From: UBA7985 sp002690455
GTDB lineage: Bacteria > Pseudomonadota > Alphaproteobacteria > UBA7985
Assembly: GCA_965662775.1 (NCBI GenBank)
Contig: CBFIIW010000010.1
Coordinates: forward strand, 1 to 64,000
Direction: 5' to 3'
DNA: 64,000 bases
Part shown: positions 1 through 8,749 of the stretch, in pieces
How the letters are laid out: each line of letters begins with the position of its first letter
Position numbering within the stretch: position 1 is the first letter of the stretch
Position numbers and translations under genes: made by a program
The notes under the pieces: generated by a model
What the model was told of the DNA's origin: nothing
The model's database searches: none
Seen by the model: the letters and a program-made list of their open reading frames with translations, nothing else

Positions 1-1092
1 TCGCCGCCGGCGATTGCTGCTGATCTGATTGCCGAGCCAGAACTGCCCGACCGTCGGGCATGCCTGCTGGCAGTCATGGCGCAGCCCAACCTGCGCGGGC
101 GCACGCCACTGGTCCGCCGCTATGACCACGAGGTGCAGGCCGGATCGGTGCTTAAGCCGCTGCAGGGGCAGGGCGCCGTCCATGGGGATACCACCGTCGT
201 CCGCCCTCTACTCGACCGCTCGGGAGCCGTGGCTGTTACGCAGGCGTTGTTCCCCCGATTAACCGAGCGCGACCCCTATGCCGCAGCAGTCAACGCTGTA
301 GACCTTGCCTTACGGCAGCTGATCGCCGCCGGGGCACCGCTGGACCGGGCAGCACTACTGGATAATTTCTGCTGGTGCGCTGCCGATCGGCCTGAACGAC
401 TTTTCCAGCTGCGCGAGGCAGCCCGGGGCTGCTTTGATGCAGCGTTGGCGCAGCTGGTTCCCTTCGTCTCCGGCAAGGACTCGATGTTCAACGACTTTAA
501 AGGCTTCGACGCCAATGGCGACCCGTTGGCAGTGTCCGCGCTGCCCACCTTGCTGATCTCGGCGCTGAGCGTACTGCCGGACTGGCGCGCGGTGGTGTCG
601 ATGGACTTCAAGGCCGCCGGAGACGCCCTGTTCTGGGTCGGTCCGGCGCCCGAAGCAGCGCTGGGCTGCTCCGAACTCGCGCAGGCACTCGATTTCGACC
701 ACGCCCGGTTGGCGAGTCCCGCTGCGCGTGCTGATCAGGACTACGAGGGTGTACAGGTCGCCATGGCCCGAGGCCTTATTGCTTCGGCGGTTGCCCCGGG
801 ATGGGGCGGCGCTGCGACGGCGCTGGCCCGCTCGGCGCTGGCCGGGGGGCTTGGTGCAGCCGTTGAAACCGGGTGGACGACAGCGCAGTGGTTCACGGAA
901 TCCCCTGGCGGTCTGGTCTTCAGTCTCGCGCCCGAGGACACTCAGGCTTTTGCAGCGCTGGTCCCTGAAGCTCGGCCGATCGGTTGGGTGACCGAGGCTG
1001 CCAGTGGACTTGTCCTTGATGGCGAGGGTATAGCGCTAGAGGCGCTTTCCATGGCTTATTGGGATAACGAGAGTGGGGCGATTCAGTTATGA
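1..1092 (+). CDS. purL: Phosphoribosylformylglycinamidine synthase, synthetase subunit (C-terminal part)
   Basis: Open from the left edge in frame 1, so only the last 363 residues are present. The enzyme makes FGAM from FGAR, ATP and ammonia in purine synthesis, with PurQ supplying ammonia. The fragment carries the second AIR-synthase-like half. Residues near 157 read VSGKDSMFND, the form I associate with large fused PurS-PurL (PurSL) proteins rather than the short Bacillus PurL. The fusion cannot be checked because the N-terminus lies outside the window. The next gene is purQ, joined by a 4-base ATGA overlap, so the two are translationally coupled. Family assignment is firm; the PurSL subtype is an inference. 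Confidence 0.9.
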   Translation, partial: SPPAIAADLIAEPELPDRRACLLAVMAQPNLRGRTPLVRRYDHEVQAGSVLKPLQGQGAVHGDTTVVRPLLDRSGAVAVTQALFPRLTERDPYAAAVNAVDLALRQLIAAGAPLDRAALLDNFCWCAADRPERLFQLREAARGCFDAALAQLVPFVSGKDSMFNDFKGFDANGDPLAVSALPTLLISALSVLPDWRAVVSMDFKAAGDALFWVGPAPEAALGCSELAQALDFDHARLASPAARADQDYEGVQVAMARGLIASAVAPGWGGAATALARSALAGGLGAAVETGWTTAQWFTESPGGLVFSLAPEDTQAFAALVPEARPIGWVTEAASGLVLDGEGIALEALSMAYWDNESGAIQL

Positions 1093-1913
1093 GCCGAACC
1101 GAACCGCCTTCTTCAAACCCCGCACCAATCCGGCCGCATTTGTCGGCACCCTCTCTCCTGCAGCGCGGCCCGCTTGTGCTGGTCCTCGCTGGGCACGGGC
1201 TCAACTGCGAGCATGAAACCGCCTTTGCCTTCGAACAGGCAGGTGGTCGCGCAGAAATCCGCCACGTGGATGACCAGGCTGCGCTTAAGCAGGCTCTGAG
1301 GCAGGCGCAGATCCTTGCTGTCCCCGGCGGGTTTTCGTTTGGTGACCATCTGGGGGCGGGCAAGGCATTGGCGGCACGGCTCACCGCGCGAGTTGACGAG
1401 GCCTTATTGGAGTTGGTCGACCGCGGCGGTCTGGCGCTGGGCATCTGCAATGGCGCTCAGATCCTGCTCAAAACATGCTTGTTCGAGGGGGTCGGGGTCA
1501 CCCTGGCACCCAACGCCAGCGGGGCTTACCTCTGCCAGTGGGAGAGGCTGCAGGTGAGTGGTGATACGCCTTGGCTGGCTGGACTAGATGCCTTCGACTG
1601 CCCCATCGCCCATGGCGAGGGCCGTTTTGCTTTCGCACCGGGCGCATTGGAGCGGCTACAGGACGCGGGTGGCGATGCACTGCGCTACGACGGCGTGGCC
1701 CCCAATGGCTCAACCGACCGCCTTGCCGGGATCACGGCTCATGGTGGCCGCGTGCTGGCGATGATGCCCCATCCGGAACGGGCGCTGCTGAGCCACCATC
1801 ACCCCGACTTTCACCGGCGGACTGCGCTCGCCCGTCGGCGTGGTGAAGGCTTGACCGCCTTCGGTCCGACCTTGAGAATGTTCCGCAATGCAGTGGAGGC
1901 AACGGAACAGTGA
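1089..1913 (+). CDS. purQ: Phosphoribosylformylglycinamidine synthase, glutaminase subunit PurQ
   Basis: Class I glutamine amidotransferase that hydrolyses glutamine and passes ammonia to PurL. It is 274 aa, near the family size, with a roughly 25-residue N-terminal extension. Visible motifs are GHGLNCE at the start of the Rossmann core, PGGFSFGDHLGAG (oxyanion region), the nucleophile elbow GICNGAQ with Cys near residue 120, HGEGRF, and the catalytic His-Glu in MMPHPERA. Its ATG overlaps the purL stop. Its own stop overlaps the GTG start of the next gene, so three genes form one transcript. Confidence 0.95.
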   Translation: MSRTEPPSSNPAPIRPHLSAPSLLQRGPLVLVLAGHGLNCEHETAFAFEQAGGRAEIRHVDDQAALKQALRQAQILAVPGGFSFGDHLGAGKALAARLTARVDEALLELVDRGGLALGICNGAQILLKTCLFEGVGVTLAPNASGAYLCQWERLQVSGDTPWLAGLDAFDCPIAHGEGRFAFAPGALERLQDAGGDALRYDGVAPNGSTDRLAGITAHGGRVLAMMPHPERALLSHHHPDFHRRTALARRRGEGLTAFGPTLRMFRNAVEATEQ

Positions 1914-2464
1914 CCAGACACGATGGCCAGCAATTGGAGTTCTATCCGCGGTTGCGATCTGTTCTGATTGCAGCAGGGGGTATGCTGGTGCTCTTTGTTG
2001 TTTGGGGCGTGATGAGTTTCAGTGACGGTATAGTCCGGGCGATCTTCATTATTACGCTGGGCGTTTTCACTTCAGCAGCCTTTGCCTCGCCCTATCTGTT
2101 GCGTAAGGCGCCTACGCTGACGCTGGCAGCAGAAGGGGTGACGCTTCGCCCGACCTTTTCCCGCCGAGTGTTTATTCCTTGGCATTGCCTGATTTCTGCC
2201 CGAACAGCGATCCGGGTGAAGCATCACCTGCGGCTGGAGGTGGACTGGACCCGGCTGCGGCCGGGTGACTTCGATCCAACCGGCGCAAGTCTGCCCTCGG
2301 ATCGTTCCGCCCCGCTGGAGCTTCACGGTCTGCGGCGCATTGATCTGGATAGCAATGTGCATGACGTGATCCTGCTGCTCCAGACCTTAAAGGACCGTTA
2401 TTTTATCGCAGCTCCTTCGGACCCACAGATGGCGCGCAAGGCCAACGAAAATGGCGACGAATAG
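1910..2464 (+). CDS. Small membrane protein with two N-terminal transmembrane segments
   Basis: Starts at GTG overlapping the purQ stop. It is 184 aa. Two hydrophobic segments (about residues 18-38 and 43-62) are followed by a soluble domain of about 110 residues that begins with a beta-rich stretch (LTLAAEGVTLRPTF, then RRVFIPWHCLISA). That layout, a membrane hairpin followed by a PH-like beta domain, is seen in several uncharacterised bacterial families. I do not recognise a specific family. Translational coupling to purQ suggests co-expression but does not prove a role in purine synthesis. Confidence 0.7.
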   Translation: MTRHDGQQLEFYPRLRSVLIAAGGMLVLFVVWGVMSFSDGIVRAIFIITLGVFTSAAFASPYLLRKAPTLTLAAEGVTLRPTFSRRVFIPWHCLISARTAIRVKHHLRLEVDWTRLRPGDFDPTGASLPSDRSAPLELHGLRRIDLDSNVHDVILLLQTLKDRYFIAAPSDPQMARKANENGDE

Positions 2465-2499
2465 AGCGGCTTAGTCAGGCGGAGATAGACTTGGCTTGC

Positions 2500-3585
2500 T
2501 CAGGCCAGTTCACTCATCTCCACCCACCGGCGCTCGATCATGGAAATCTGCGTGGCCAGTCCCATCTGCACCGACATGCGCCCGTCGCGCGCGGTTATCT
2601 GTGGTGGTGTGCCTTCGCGAATAGCCTTCTGGAAGTCCAGATGTTGGAAGTAGCTGGAGCCGAAGTGGCTGCCTGCTTCAAGCACTTTGGCATCAATCTC
2701 GACGGTTTCCTGAACCGGATTTTTCGGGCGCCGGGGCATGTGGGTGATGATACCTTCGGGGATCTTGACCTCCAGCTTGGCGGTGTCGCCGACCAGTGTG
2801 ATCTCCTCTTGGTTCTCCGAACCTTCGGCAAACATGCACAGGTCGAGCTGAGCCTTCGCGCCGCTGGCAAATTCTACCACCGCATAGCCGTGGTCAAAGA
2901 CGTCGGGCTTTCGCCCGTCGTATTCCTCGCTGAGGTGGTTAACCGCCTGACCACCCATGCCCATAACGGCAACCGGCTCATCCTGCAGGATAAACCGCAT
3001 CAGGTCGAAGAAGTGACAGCATTTCTCGACAAAGGTTCCACCGGTATTTTCATTGAACCGATTCCAGTTGCCTATCTTGGGCAGAAACGGGAAGCGGTGT
3101 TCACGGATAGACAGCATTTTCATGCTGCCAACATCGCCGGCGTGAGCGCGTTCAATCATACGCGCTACCGGTGGCATATAGCGATATTCCAGCCCGACCC
3201 AGAAGATGGGATCAAAGTTCTTTGCTCGTTCCTCGATCTCCAGCGCGTCGTCCAGCGTCGTGCACAGCGGCTTCTCCACCAGGTGGTGTAGGCCGGTCTG
3301 CATAGTGTCGCGGAGCACGTCGATGTGGGTGAAATTCGGTGAGGCGATGATCAACGCATCCACCACACCGGCATCAAGCATGGCGCGGTGGTCGCTGAAG
3401 TACTGCACCTTCGAAGGGTCAGCGCCCTCGATGCTGCGCAAGGTTGATTCCGACCAAGTCAACGATGTTGGCTCGGGATCGCACACGGCCGTTACAGATG
3501 CGCCGTCAAGAAGGTAGATGTTGCGGAGGTGCTCCTGGGCCATCATGCCGGCGCCAATGATGCCGTAGCGGGTGGTATTGGACAC
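2500..3585 (-). CDS. Gfo/Idh/MocA-family NAD(P)-dependent oxidoreductase
   Basis: A 361-aa sugar or polyol dehydrogenase-type enzyme. The N-terminal Rossmann motif is GIIGAGMMAQ (residues 8-17), and VEKPLCTT near residue 100 is the family EKP motif, whose Lys is catalytic in characterised members. A frame-open extension reaches 3639, but the GTG at 3585 has a GGGGAG Shine-Dalgarno about ten bases upstream and sits right before the Rossmann strand, so I chose it. It is the last gene of a minus-strand group with an ABC permease and a second Gfo/Idh/MocA protein. Substrate unknown; inositol-like or sugar derivatives are usual for the family. Confidence 0.85.
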   Translation of the reverse strand: MSNTTRYGIIGAGMMAQEHLRNIYLLDGASVTAVCDPEPTSLTWSESTLRSIEGADPSKVQYFSDHRAMLDAGVVDALIIASPNFTHIDVLRDTMQTGLHHLVEKPLCTTLDDALEIEERAKNFDPIFWVGLEYRYMPPVARMIERAHAGDVGSMKMLSIREHRFPFLPKIGNWNRFNENTGGTFVEKCCHFFDLMRFILQDEPVAVMGMGGQAVNHLSEEYDGRKPDVFDHGYAVVEFASGAKAQLDLCMFAEGSENQEEITLVGDTAKLEVKIPEGIITHMPRRPKNPVQETVEIDAKVLEAGSHFGSSYFQHLDFQKAIREGTPPQITARDGRMSVQMGLATQISMIERRWVEMSELA

Positions 3586-3690
3586 GGTCTCTCTGCTCCC
3601 CAATTCTCCGGTGCGCGCGTTTACACGCTCCACCCTCAAGCGTTGCCTCAGCCTCGCGCCGTATTCAAGCGCTCAGTCTGCGCGACTGCT

Positions 3691-5400
3691 CTACCGTGGT
3701 TCCTGCGCGATCCGGCGGGAGACCAGTATCACCGGCACGACGCCGAGCAGTACGATAATGAGGCAGGCAACACCGGTTTCCTCGACCCGCGCCCGGCTGG
3801 CAAAATCGTAAATGAAGGTTGAAAGCGTATTCAGGCCGAAGGGGCGCAGGAAGATCGTCGCCGAGAGCTCCTTCAGCGCTTCGATAAACACCAACAGGGC
3901 GGCAACCGAAAGGCTCGGCCAAAGGGCTGGCAGGTGCACGCGCAGCAGCGTCATCAATCCGCCTTGTCCCAGCGTGCGGCTCGCGTCGTCGCGGGCCAGC
4001 GGGATATTGCGGAAACCGCCATCAATGTTGCCCTCTGCCAGCGCTAGAAAGCGGATCAGGTAGGCCAGCAGGATCAATGCCCCTGACCCGGTGAACAGTA
4101 ATCCGACCGAAAATCCCAACCCCATACGGAGCCAGCCGGCGAGCAGATTGTCCAGCGCTGCGAGCGGCACGAACAGACCCAGAGCAAGGATGGTTCCCGG
4201 AACGGCGTAGCCGAGGCTGGCAAAACGGACGATCAGGTGCAGTCCCCGATGCGGTCCAGCTTGTAGTCGAAGGGTGTAGACCATAATCACGCCAGCGAGC
4301 ACGGTCAGCGCCGCTGCCCCCAGTGCCAGCTGCAGCGATGTCAGCAGCGCGCGATGCAGATCCGCATCCGTCAACAGGTCCAACCGGTCGACTGCGTAGC
4401 CGCCGAGCACCCACAGCGGCACACCGAAGCCCAGCAGCACGGGTAGGCTGCACCAGAGTATCGCCAACAGAGCCCAGACCCCGCGCAGCTGCTGTCGTGG
4501 CGGCCCGGCGCGTTCGCTGCTGCCCCGTCGTGCCTGCTGCCGTCGGCGGGCCCAGCGCTCAGTGAGTACCAGCATGTACACGAAAATCAGAAGCACCATG
4601 GTCAACTGGGCAGCCCCCGCGATATCGCGGCGCGAAAGCCAGGTGTCAAAAATGGTGAAAGTCAGGGTTTCAACGCCAAGGTATTCAACCGCCCCGATGT
4701 CGTTGAGTGTTTCCATTAGTGCCAATACCACCCCCGCAGCAATCGCCGGGCGCAGCGCGGGCAGCAGTACACGGACCAGCGTTCCAAAGGGCCCTTGCCC
4801 CAGCGCGCGCGAGGCCTCCACCAGACGATTACCCTGCAGCTTCAACAAGGCCACAACCGCGAGGAAAACATAAGGATAGAACACCACTGAGAGAACCAGC
4901 ACCGCGCCGCCAGTATTGCGAATGCTGGGGAACCAGTATTGGCGCGCACTTTCAAACCCAGTGACCGCGCGCAAGGACTCCTGCAGAGGGCCGGTGAAGG
5001 AGAAAAACTCGACGAACGCATAGGCGCTCAGATAACTGGGTACGGCCAGGGGCAAGACCAGCGCCCACAAAAAAAGCCGCGCCCCGGGAAAGCGGAATGT
5101 CATGACCAGCCAGGCACTGAAGGTACCGATAACCCCTGTCCCGACAATCACGCCGAGCATGAGCCAAAACGTCGTCGATATTGTAAATGGAAGCACGTAG
5201 CGGGCGATGTGCCCGAGGCTGTCCGGCGTGCCGGTCAGCGCAGTCCAAACCAGAGACCCGATGGGAAACAGGACCAGCGCCGCAATGAGCATGGTCAATC
5301 CGACGAACATCGGGCCACGCAGTCGCTGCTGCCCTGCTGCTGCCTTCGTGGTTATGGAAGGGGGCTGTTGGTTTGAGGGTGATCCTGCGACCTTGGCCAT
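3691..5400 (-). CDS. Iron(III)-type ABC transporter permease with two fused permease domains
   Basis: A 569-aa inner-membrane protein with about twelve hydrophobic segments and two copies of the binding-protein-dependent permease domain. Each copy has an EAA loop that contacts the ATPase: EASRALGQGPFGTLVRVLLP near the middle and DASRTLGQGGLMTLLRVHLP near the end. This duplicated layout is typical of FbpB/SfuB-type ferric-iron permeases. The start at 5400 (MAKVAGS) is preferred over the in-frame upstream start at 5448. No FbpA-like binding protein or FbpC-like ATPase lies nearby, so partners must be encoded elsewhere. Iron as substrate is inferred from architecture only. Confidence 0.82.
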   Translation of the reverse strand: MAKVAGSPSNQQPPSITTKAAAGQQRLRGPMFVGLTMLIAALVLFPIGSLVWTALTGTPDSLGHIARYVLPFTISTTFWLMLGVIVGTGVIGTFSAWLVMTFRFPGARLFLWALVLPLAVPSYLSAYAFVEFFSFTGPLQESLRAVTGFESARQYWFPSIRNTGGAVLVLSVVFYPYVFLAVVALLKLQGNRLVEASRALGQGPFGTLVRVLLPALRPAIAAGVVLALMETLNDIGAVEYLGVETLTFTIFDTWLSRRDIAGAAQLTMVLLIFVYMLVLTERWARRRQQARRGSSERAGPPRQQLRGVWALLAILWCSLPVLLGFGVPLWVLGGYAVDRLDLLTDADLHRALLTSLQLALGAAALTVLAGVIMVYTLRLQAGPHRGLHLIVRFASLGYAVPGTILALGLFVPLAALDNLLAGWLRMGLGFSVGLLFTGSGALILLAYLIRFLALAEGNIDGGFRNIPLARDDASRTLGQGGLMTLLRVHLPALWPSLSVAALLVFIEALKELSATIFLRPFGLNTLSTFIYDFASRARVEETGVACLIIVLLGVVPVILVSRRIAQEPR

Positions 5401-5495
5401 AGCTGTATCTTTGGGTTCCGAGATCTCGTTAAGGTATGACACTCGCAAGGCGCAGTCCGACGCCAGTGCAGGGTGACACCGACGCTTAGGGATGC

Positions 5496-5507
5496 AGGTT
5501 GCAACCT
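5496..5507. promoter_or_regulatory. 12-bp perfect palindrome upstream of the ABC permease gene (candidate operator)
   Basis: AGGTTGCAACCT reads the same on both strands. It lies about 95 bases upstream of the permease start. On the minus strand a TATACA hexamer (5513-5518) sits just upstream of it, so the palindrome would fall at the start of a transcript, where a repressor could act. No convincing -35 box was found. The regulator is not identifiable. Confidence 0.35.
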
Positions 5508-5560
5508 ACGCTGTATACCCGGCTAAAGGTAAAGAAACGGTCGGCAAAAGGAAGGGCACC

Positions 5561-6496
5561 TCACAAGCGGCCGTGAAATACCATTTCGATGGCACGCGCC
5601 TGCGCCATGATGTCAGAGCGGGGCACTGACCAGGTTTCCTCGCCAAGAATCGCGCGGTTCATCGCCTCGACCTGCAGTCGGTATTGATCCGCGCTCTGTA
5701 CCGCAACGGGCTCTCCGTGCGCATCGCCCAGCCTAGCCCCTTTGAAGAGCAGGATTTCCGGATCCTGAACCCCGGGGTAGGGGTTGAAGGGAACCTTTAG
5801 CTCCATCCGGCCTTCGGTACCTTGAAACACCATGCGCTGGTGCAGTTGCAGCTGGGTCGAACAGTTAAAGCTCAGGTGGCGGTTGCCCGGAAAGTCCATT
5901 ATCGCTGAGCACAGGATATCGGTACCAAAATCGGGTTGCTCAACAATGAGGCTGGCGGCCTTCACCGGTTCTGCATCGAGCACGTAGCGCGTTGTGAAAA
6001 TCGGATAGCAGCCGATGTCGAGAATACTGCCGCCACCCATATTGGGCTGATTTCGAACGTTGGTCGGGTCGACGTTGTAGAAACTGAACTGGCCGTTGAC
6101 CGCGCGCACGTCACCGATAGCGCCACTTTGCACGAGGTCTCGGGCGGTGATCCACTGTGGGTTAAAGCGGACCATAAAAGCCTCTGACAAAATCATGTCA
6201 GGGCGCAGATCGATCAGCGGTTCAAGCTCGGCCGGGCTCAAGGTGATCGATTTCTCACACAGTACGTGCTTGCCTGCTTCCAGTGCCCTGCGCGACCATT
6301 CAACGTGAAGGTGGTTGGGCAATGGGATATAAACGGCGTCGATATCATCCCGTTCGAGCAGGGCTTCATAGGTTACGGGCCCCGCGCGGCTGGCAACGGC
6401 GACCAAAGTTCCGTTATCGCTGGCCTCGATCGCGGGTTGCACCCGTTCACGGCCAATTTTCGCGTTGCCGATAACGCCCCAACGTACTTCACCCAT
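5561..6496 (-). CDS. Gfo/Idh/MocA-family oxidoreductase (second copy)
   Basis: A 311-aa dehydrogenase with the N-terminal nucleotide-binding motif GVIGNAKIGRE at residues 7-17. The family EKP motif appears as CEKS, keeping the catalytic-type Lys. The C-terminal half has the beta-sheet dimerisation and substrate domain (GGGSILDIGCYPI is a conserved family segment). The ATG follows an AGAGGATATAGG Shine-Dalgarno-like stretch. It is transcribed away from the kinase at 6683 and toward the ABC permease and the other Gfo/Idh/MocA gene. The three may work on one imported compound, but this is context inference only. Confidence 0.85.
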   Translation of the reverse strand: MGEVRWGVIGNAKIGRERVQPAIEASDNGTLVAVASRAGPVTYEALLERDDIDAVYIPLPNHLHVEWSRRALEAGKHVLCEKSITLSPAELEPLIDLRPDMILSEAFMVRFNPQWITARDLVQSGAIGDVRAVNGQFSFYNVDPTNVRNQPNMGGGSILDIGCYPIFTTRYVLDAEPVKAASLIVEQPDFGTDILCSAIMDFPGNRHLSFNCSTQLQLHQRMVFQGTEGRMELKVPFNPYPGVQDPEILLFKGARLGDAHGEPVAVQSADQYRLQVEAMNRAILGEETWSVPRSDIMAQARAIEMVFHGRL

Positions 6497-6682
6497 GAAA
6501 CCTATATCCTCTTAGACTGATTCTCTGCCCATCGCCCGTCACGGATCAGCGCCAGGAAGCAGACACTTAGGTTAACGGTTCTCTTCCACCAGGACCAGCG
6601 GGTCAGCGCCCCATTTTCGAGTCTGGACAAACCGTGCCAAGTACAGGACTTGTTGGACTGAACAGCGAGGGACGAGAGGCTC

Positions 6683-7681
6683 ATGCCCAACCAGCTCGAA
6701 CTCACTCACGACCAGATCAATGCTTTTCTTAAGCGTTACGAAATCTTCGAGCCTGTGCTGGCCGTAGACAGCGGCGCCTTCGGCAACGTCAACGCCAACT
6801 ACTGCATCGAGACTCAGACCCGGCGGCTGATACTCCAGCAGGTGGGGAGGAAGAAAAACCTCGACCAGTTGCGGCTGTCCAGTCACGTCTCCAACACTCT
6901 GTTTGCGCGCGACTTTCTGACACCCAGCTTTCATCTGACCGACGAAGGCGACCCCTTCATCGAGCATGCGGGCGAGCAGTTCCGCCTCATGTCATTCGTT
7001 TCTGATCCAGTGCTTGAAATCCGTCCCAGTGTCGCCGATGCCCTGCGGATTGTGGCACTGGCCGAAGACCTACACCTGGCGCTTAATCGATATTTCAGGT
7101 TCGTGGATGAGGATGATCGGCGGTACATGACGTCCTATCAGGACCAACCTGATCTGATTGTACAGGCGGCTTTTGCCCGCTCCGACCTGTCCGCTGTGAC
7201 CCGCTCGCGCAACGACAGCGTTCGCCCTTTTCTCGACGCCACCTTTGAAGAACCGTCGCGGGTGCGCCATTGCCATGGGGATATCAAATTCGGCAACGTT
7301 ATCGTCACGCCACGACGGATTGGACTGCTCGATTTCGAGAACTACAATGTTCAGGAATGGGGTTGGGAAATTGGCGACGCCCTGCGGTCCTGGTTCAGCG
7401 ATCAGCTCGATAACATGACCTGGTCGATCCGCGCGGCGGAACTGGAGGCTTTTCTCGATCAGCAAACGTGGTTCACCAAGCGCGACGCCGTGCTCCACAC
7501 GCTGCGCACAACGGCAAAGCTGCTGGTTCACCTGTATACCGACCGCGAAGATGGCCGGTATTACTTTTCGAGTGAGTCCGAGGCAGACCGGCTGGAAAAG
7601 GTCGACGTGTTGATTTCCCGACACGAGACCTTTCTACCCGCCTTGCTCAGCTTCGCCCGTGAGCGCGGCCACATCGACTGA
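6683..7681 (+). CDS. Aminoglycoside/choline-kinase-like phosphotransferase
   Basis: A 332-aa member of the APH/ChoK kinase-like fold. The Brenner catalytic loop HCHGDIKFGNVIV lies near residues 196-208 (Asp base, Asn metal ligand). GLLDFENYN near residue 214 supplies the magnesium-binding Asp. Bacterial enzymes of this type phosphorylate small alcohols such as sugars, choline, homoserine or N-acetylhexosamines. Next to sugar-type dehydrogenases and UDP-glucose dehydrogenase, a sugar 1-kinase (NahK-like) is an attractive guess, not shown by sequence. A GAGAGG ribosome site precedes the ATG. It is divergent from the preceding dehydrogenase gene. Confidence 0.8.
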   Translation: MPNQLELTHDQINAFLKRYEIFEPVLAVDSGAFGNVNANYCIETQTRRLILQQVGRKKNLDQLRLSSHVSNTLFARDFLTPSFHLTDEGDPFIEHAGEQFRLMSFVSDPVLEIRPSVADALRIVALAEDLHLALNRYFRFVDEDDRRYMTSYQDQPDLIVQAAFARSDLSAVTRSRNDSVRPFLDATFEEPSRVRHCHGDIKFGNVIVTPRRIGLLDFENYNVQEWGWEIGDALRSWFSDQLDNMTWSIRAAELEAFLDQQTWFTKRDAVLHTLRTTAKLLVHLYTDREDGRYYFSSESEADRLEKVDVLISRHETFLPALLSFARERGHID

Positions 7682-7700
7682 GCCACGGTCTCGTCGTGGT

Positions 7701-8603
7701 TCAAGGCAGGCCTACGCCGCGCCAAGCGGTAACAATGGCGTAGTACTCTTCCCGAGACATCTCGACGTTGAGCGCACGATTGGCTTCCCCGATGCGCTCC
7801 ACGCGCTGGGTGCCGACGATCGGTACGATACCGGGGTGAGAGACCATGGTAAAGGCGAGTGCCGCCGCGCCCCGATCGACGCCATTGCGGTCGGCAACGT
7901 CATCCAGTGCCGCAGCAATCCGACCGGACGTTGAGTCTTCGCCTGCGTCCTGCGTCATCAGCGCGCCGCCGCCCAAGGGTGACCAGGCGATCAGCGTGGT
8001 GCCGTATTCCTGACACTGGTCCAGCGTGCCGTCCCAGACCGGATCTTGCCGAACGGGGGAGAACTCGACCTGATTGGCGACCAGCGGCCGAGGCAGCACA
8101 GATTGAAGGGCCGAGAACATGCTTGGGGTATAGTTTGAGACTGCGATCTCCCGGACCTTACCTTCCTCAACCAACCGCATCAGTCCCTCAGCTACATCGG
8201 CATGGGGGGTGAGCATATCCGGGCGGTGGATGTAGAACAGATCGATCACGTCGGTGTTGAGACGCTGTAGTGAGTCTTCGCAGGTGCGAACAATGGTTTC
8301 AGGTCGGCAGTCGTAAGGCGTGGGGGGATAAATCCCGGCCTTGGTCGCCAGTACCATTTCCCGCCGCATGCCTGGGTCAGCTTTCAGTACGTCGCCCAGC
8401 AGTTCCTCTGCCTTGCCAAAGTCGGGGTAGCCATAGATCGACGCCGTATCGATCATTGTCATGCCCGCGTCCAGTGCAGCCCGGGTCTTGGTCGCCGCTT
8501 CGCTGGCATTGCCCTCAGACAGGCGCCAGTGTCCGTATGACAGCGGGCCGACTTCTAACGCGCTGGTCCCCAGCAATTTGGGGTGAGAGGTAGGCTTGAG
8601 CAC
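7701..8603 (-). CDS. Aldo/keto reductase
   Basis: A 300-aa NADPH-dependent TIM-barrel reductase. The catalytic tetrad is visible: Asp and Tyr in IDTASIYGYPD, Lys in LATKAG, and His in YIHRPDM. The C-terminal NADPH segment PIVGTQRVERI is also present. The frame is open to 8711, but the GTG at 8603 has a GGGGAG Shine-Dalgarno and starts just before the first barrel strand, so it is taken as the start. It converges with the kinase gene. Substrate cannot be told from sequence. Confidence 0.88.
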   Translation of the reverse strand: MLKPTSHPKLLGTSALEVGPLSYGHWRLSEGNASEAATKTRAALDAGMTMIDTASIYGYPDFGKAEELLGDVLKADPGMRREMVLATKAGIYPPTPYDCRPETIVRTCEDSLQRLNTDVIDLFYIHRPDMLTPHADVAEGLMRLVEEGKVREIAVSNYTPSMFSALQSVLPRPLVANQVEFSPVRQDPVWDGTLDQCQEYGTTLIAWSPLGGGALMTQDAGEDSTSGRIAAALDDVADRNGVDRGAAALAFTMVSHPGIVPIVGTQRVERIGEANRALNVEMSREEYYAIVTAWRGVGLP

Positions 8604-8749
8604 AATGGTTCTCCCCGGTTTAGGTGCTTTGCGCTTCAACCTACAGGCTCGGATGCCGGAGGAAAGGGCAAACTTCAGGCCGCAAGGGAAAAGTCGAGGC
8701 AAAGTCGGCACCCGGCCACCAATTTAGTCGAGCGACCATCGACGTCGGC

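Noticed and set aside
2491..3291. Long plus-strand frame opposite the first Gfo/Idh/MocA gene
   Set aside because: It lies entirely inside a clear oxidoreductase gene on the other strand and matches no family; it is a high-GC antisense shadow.
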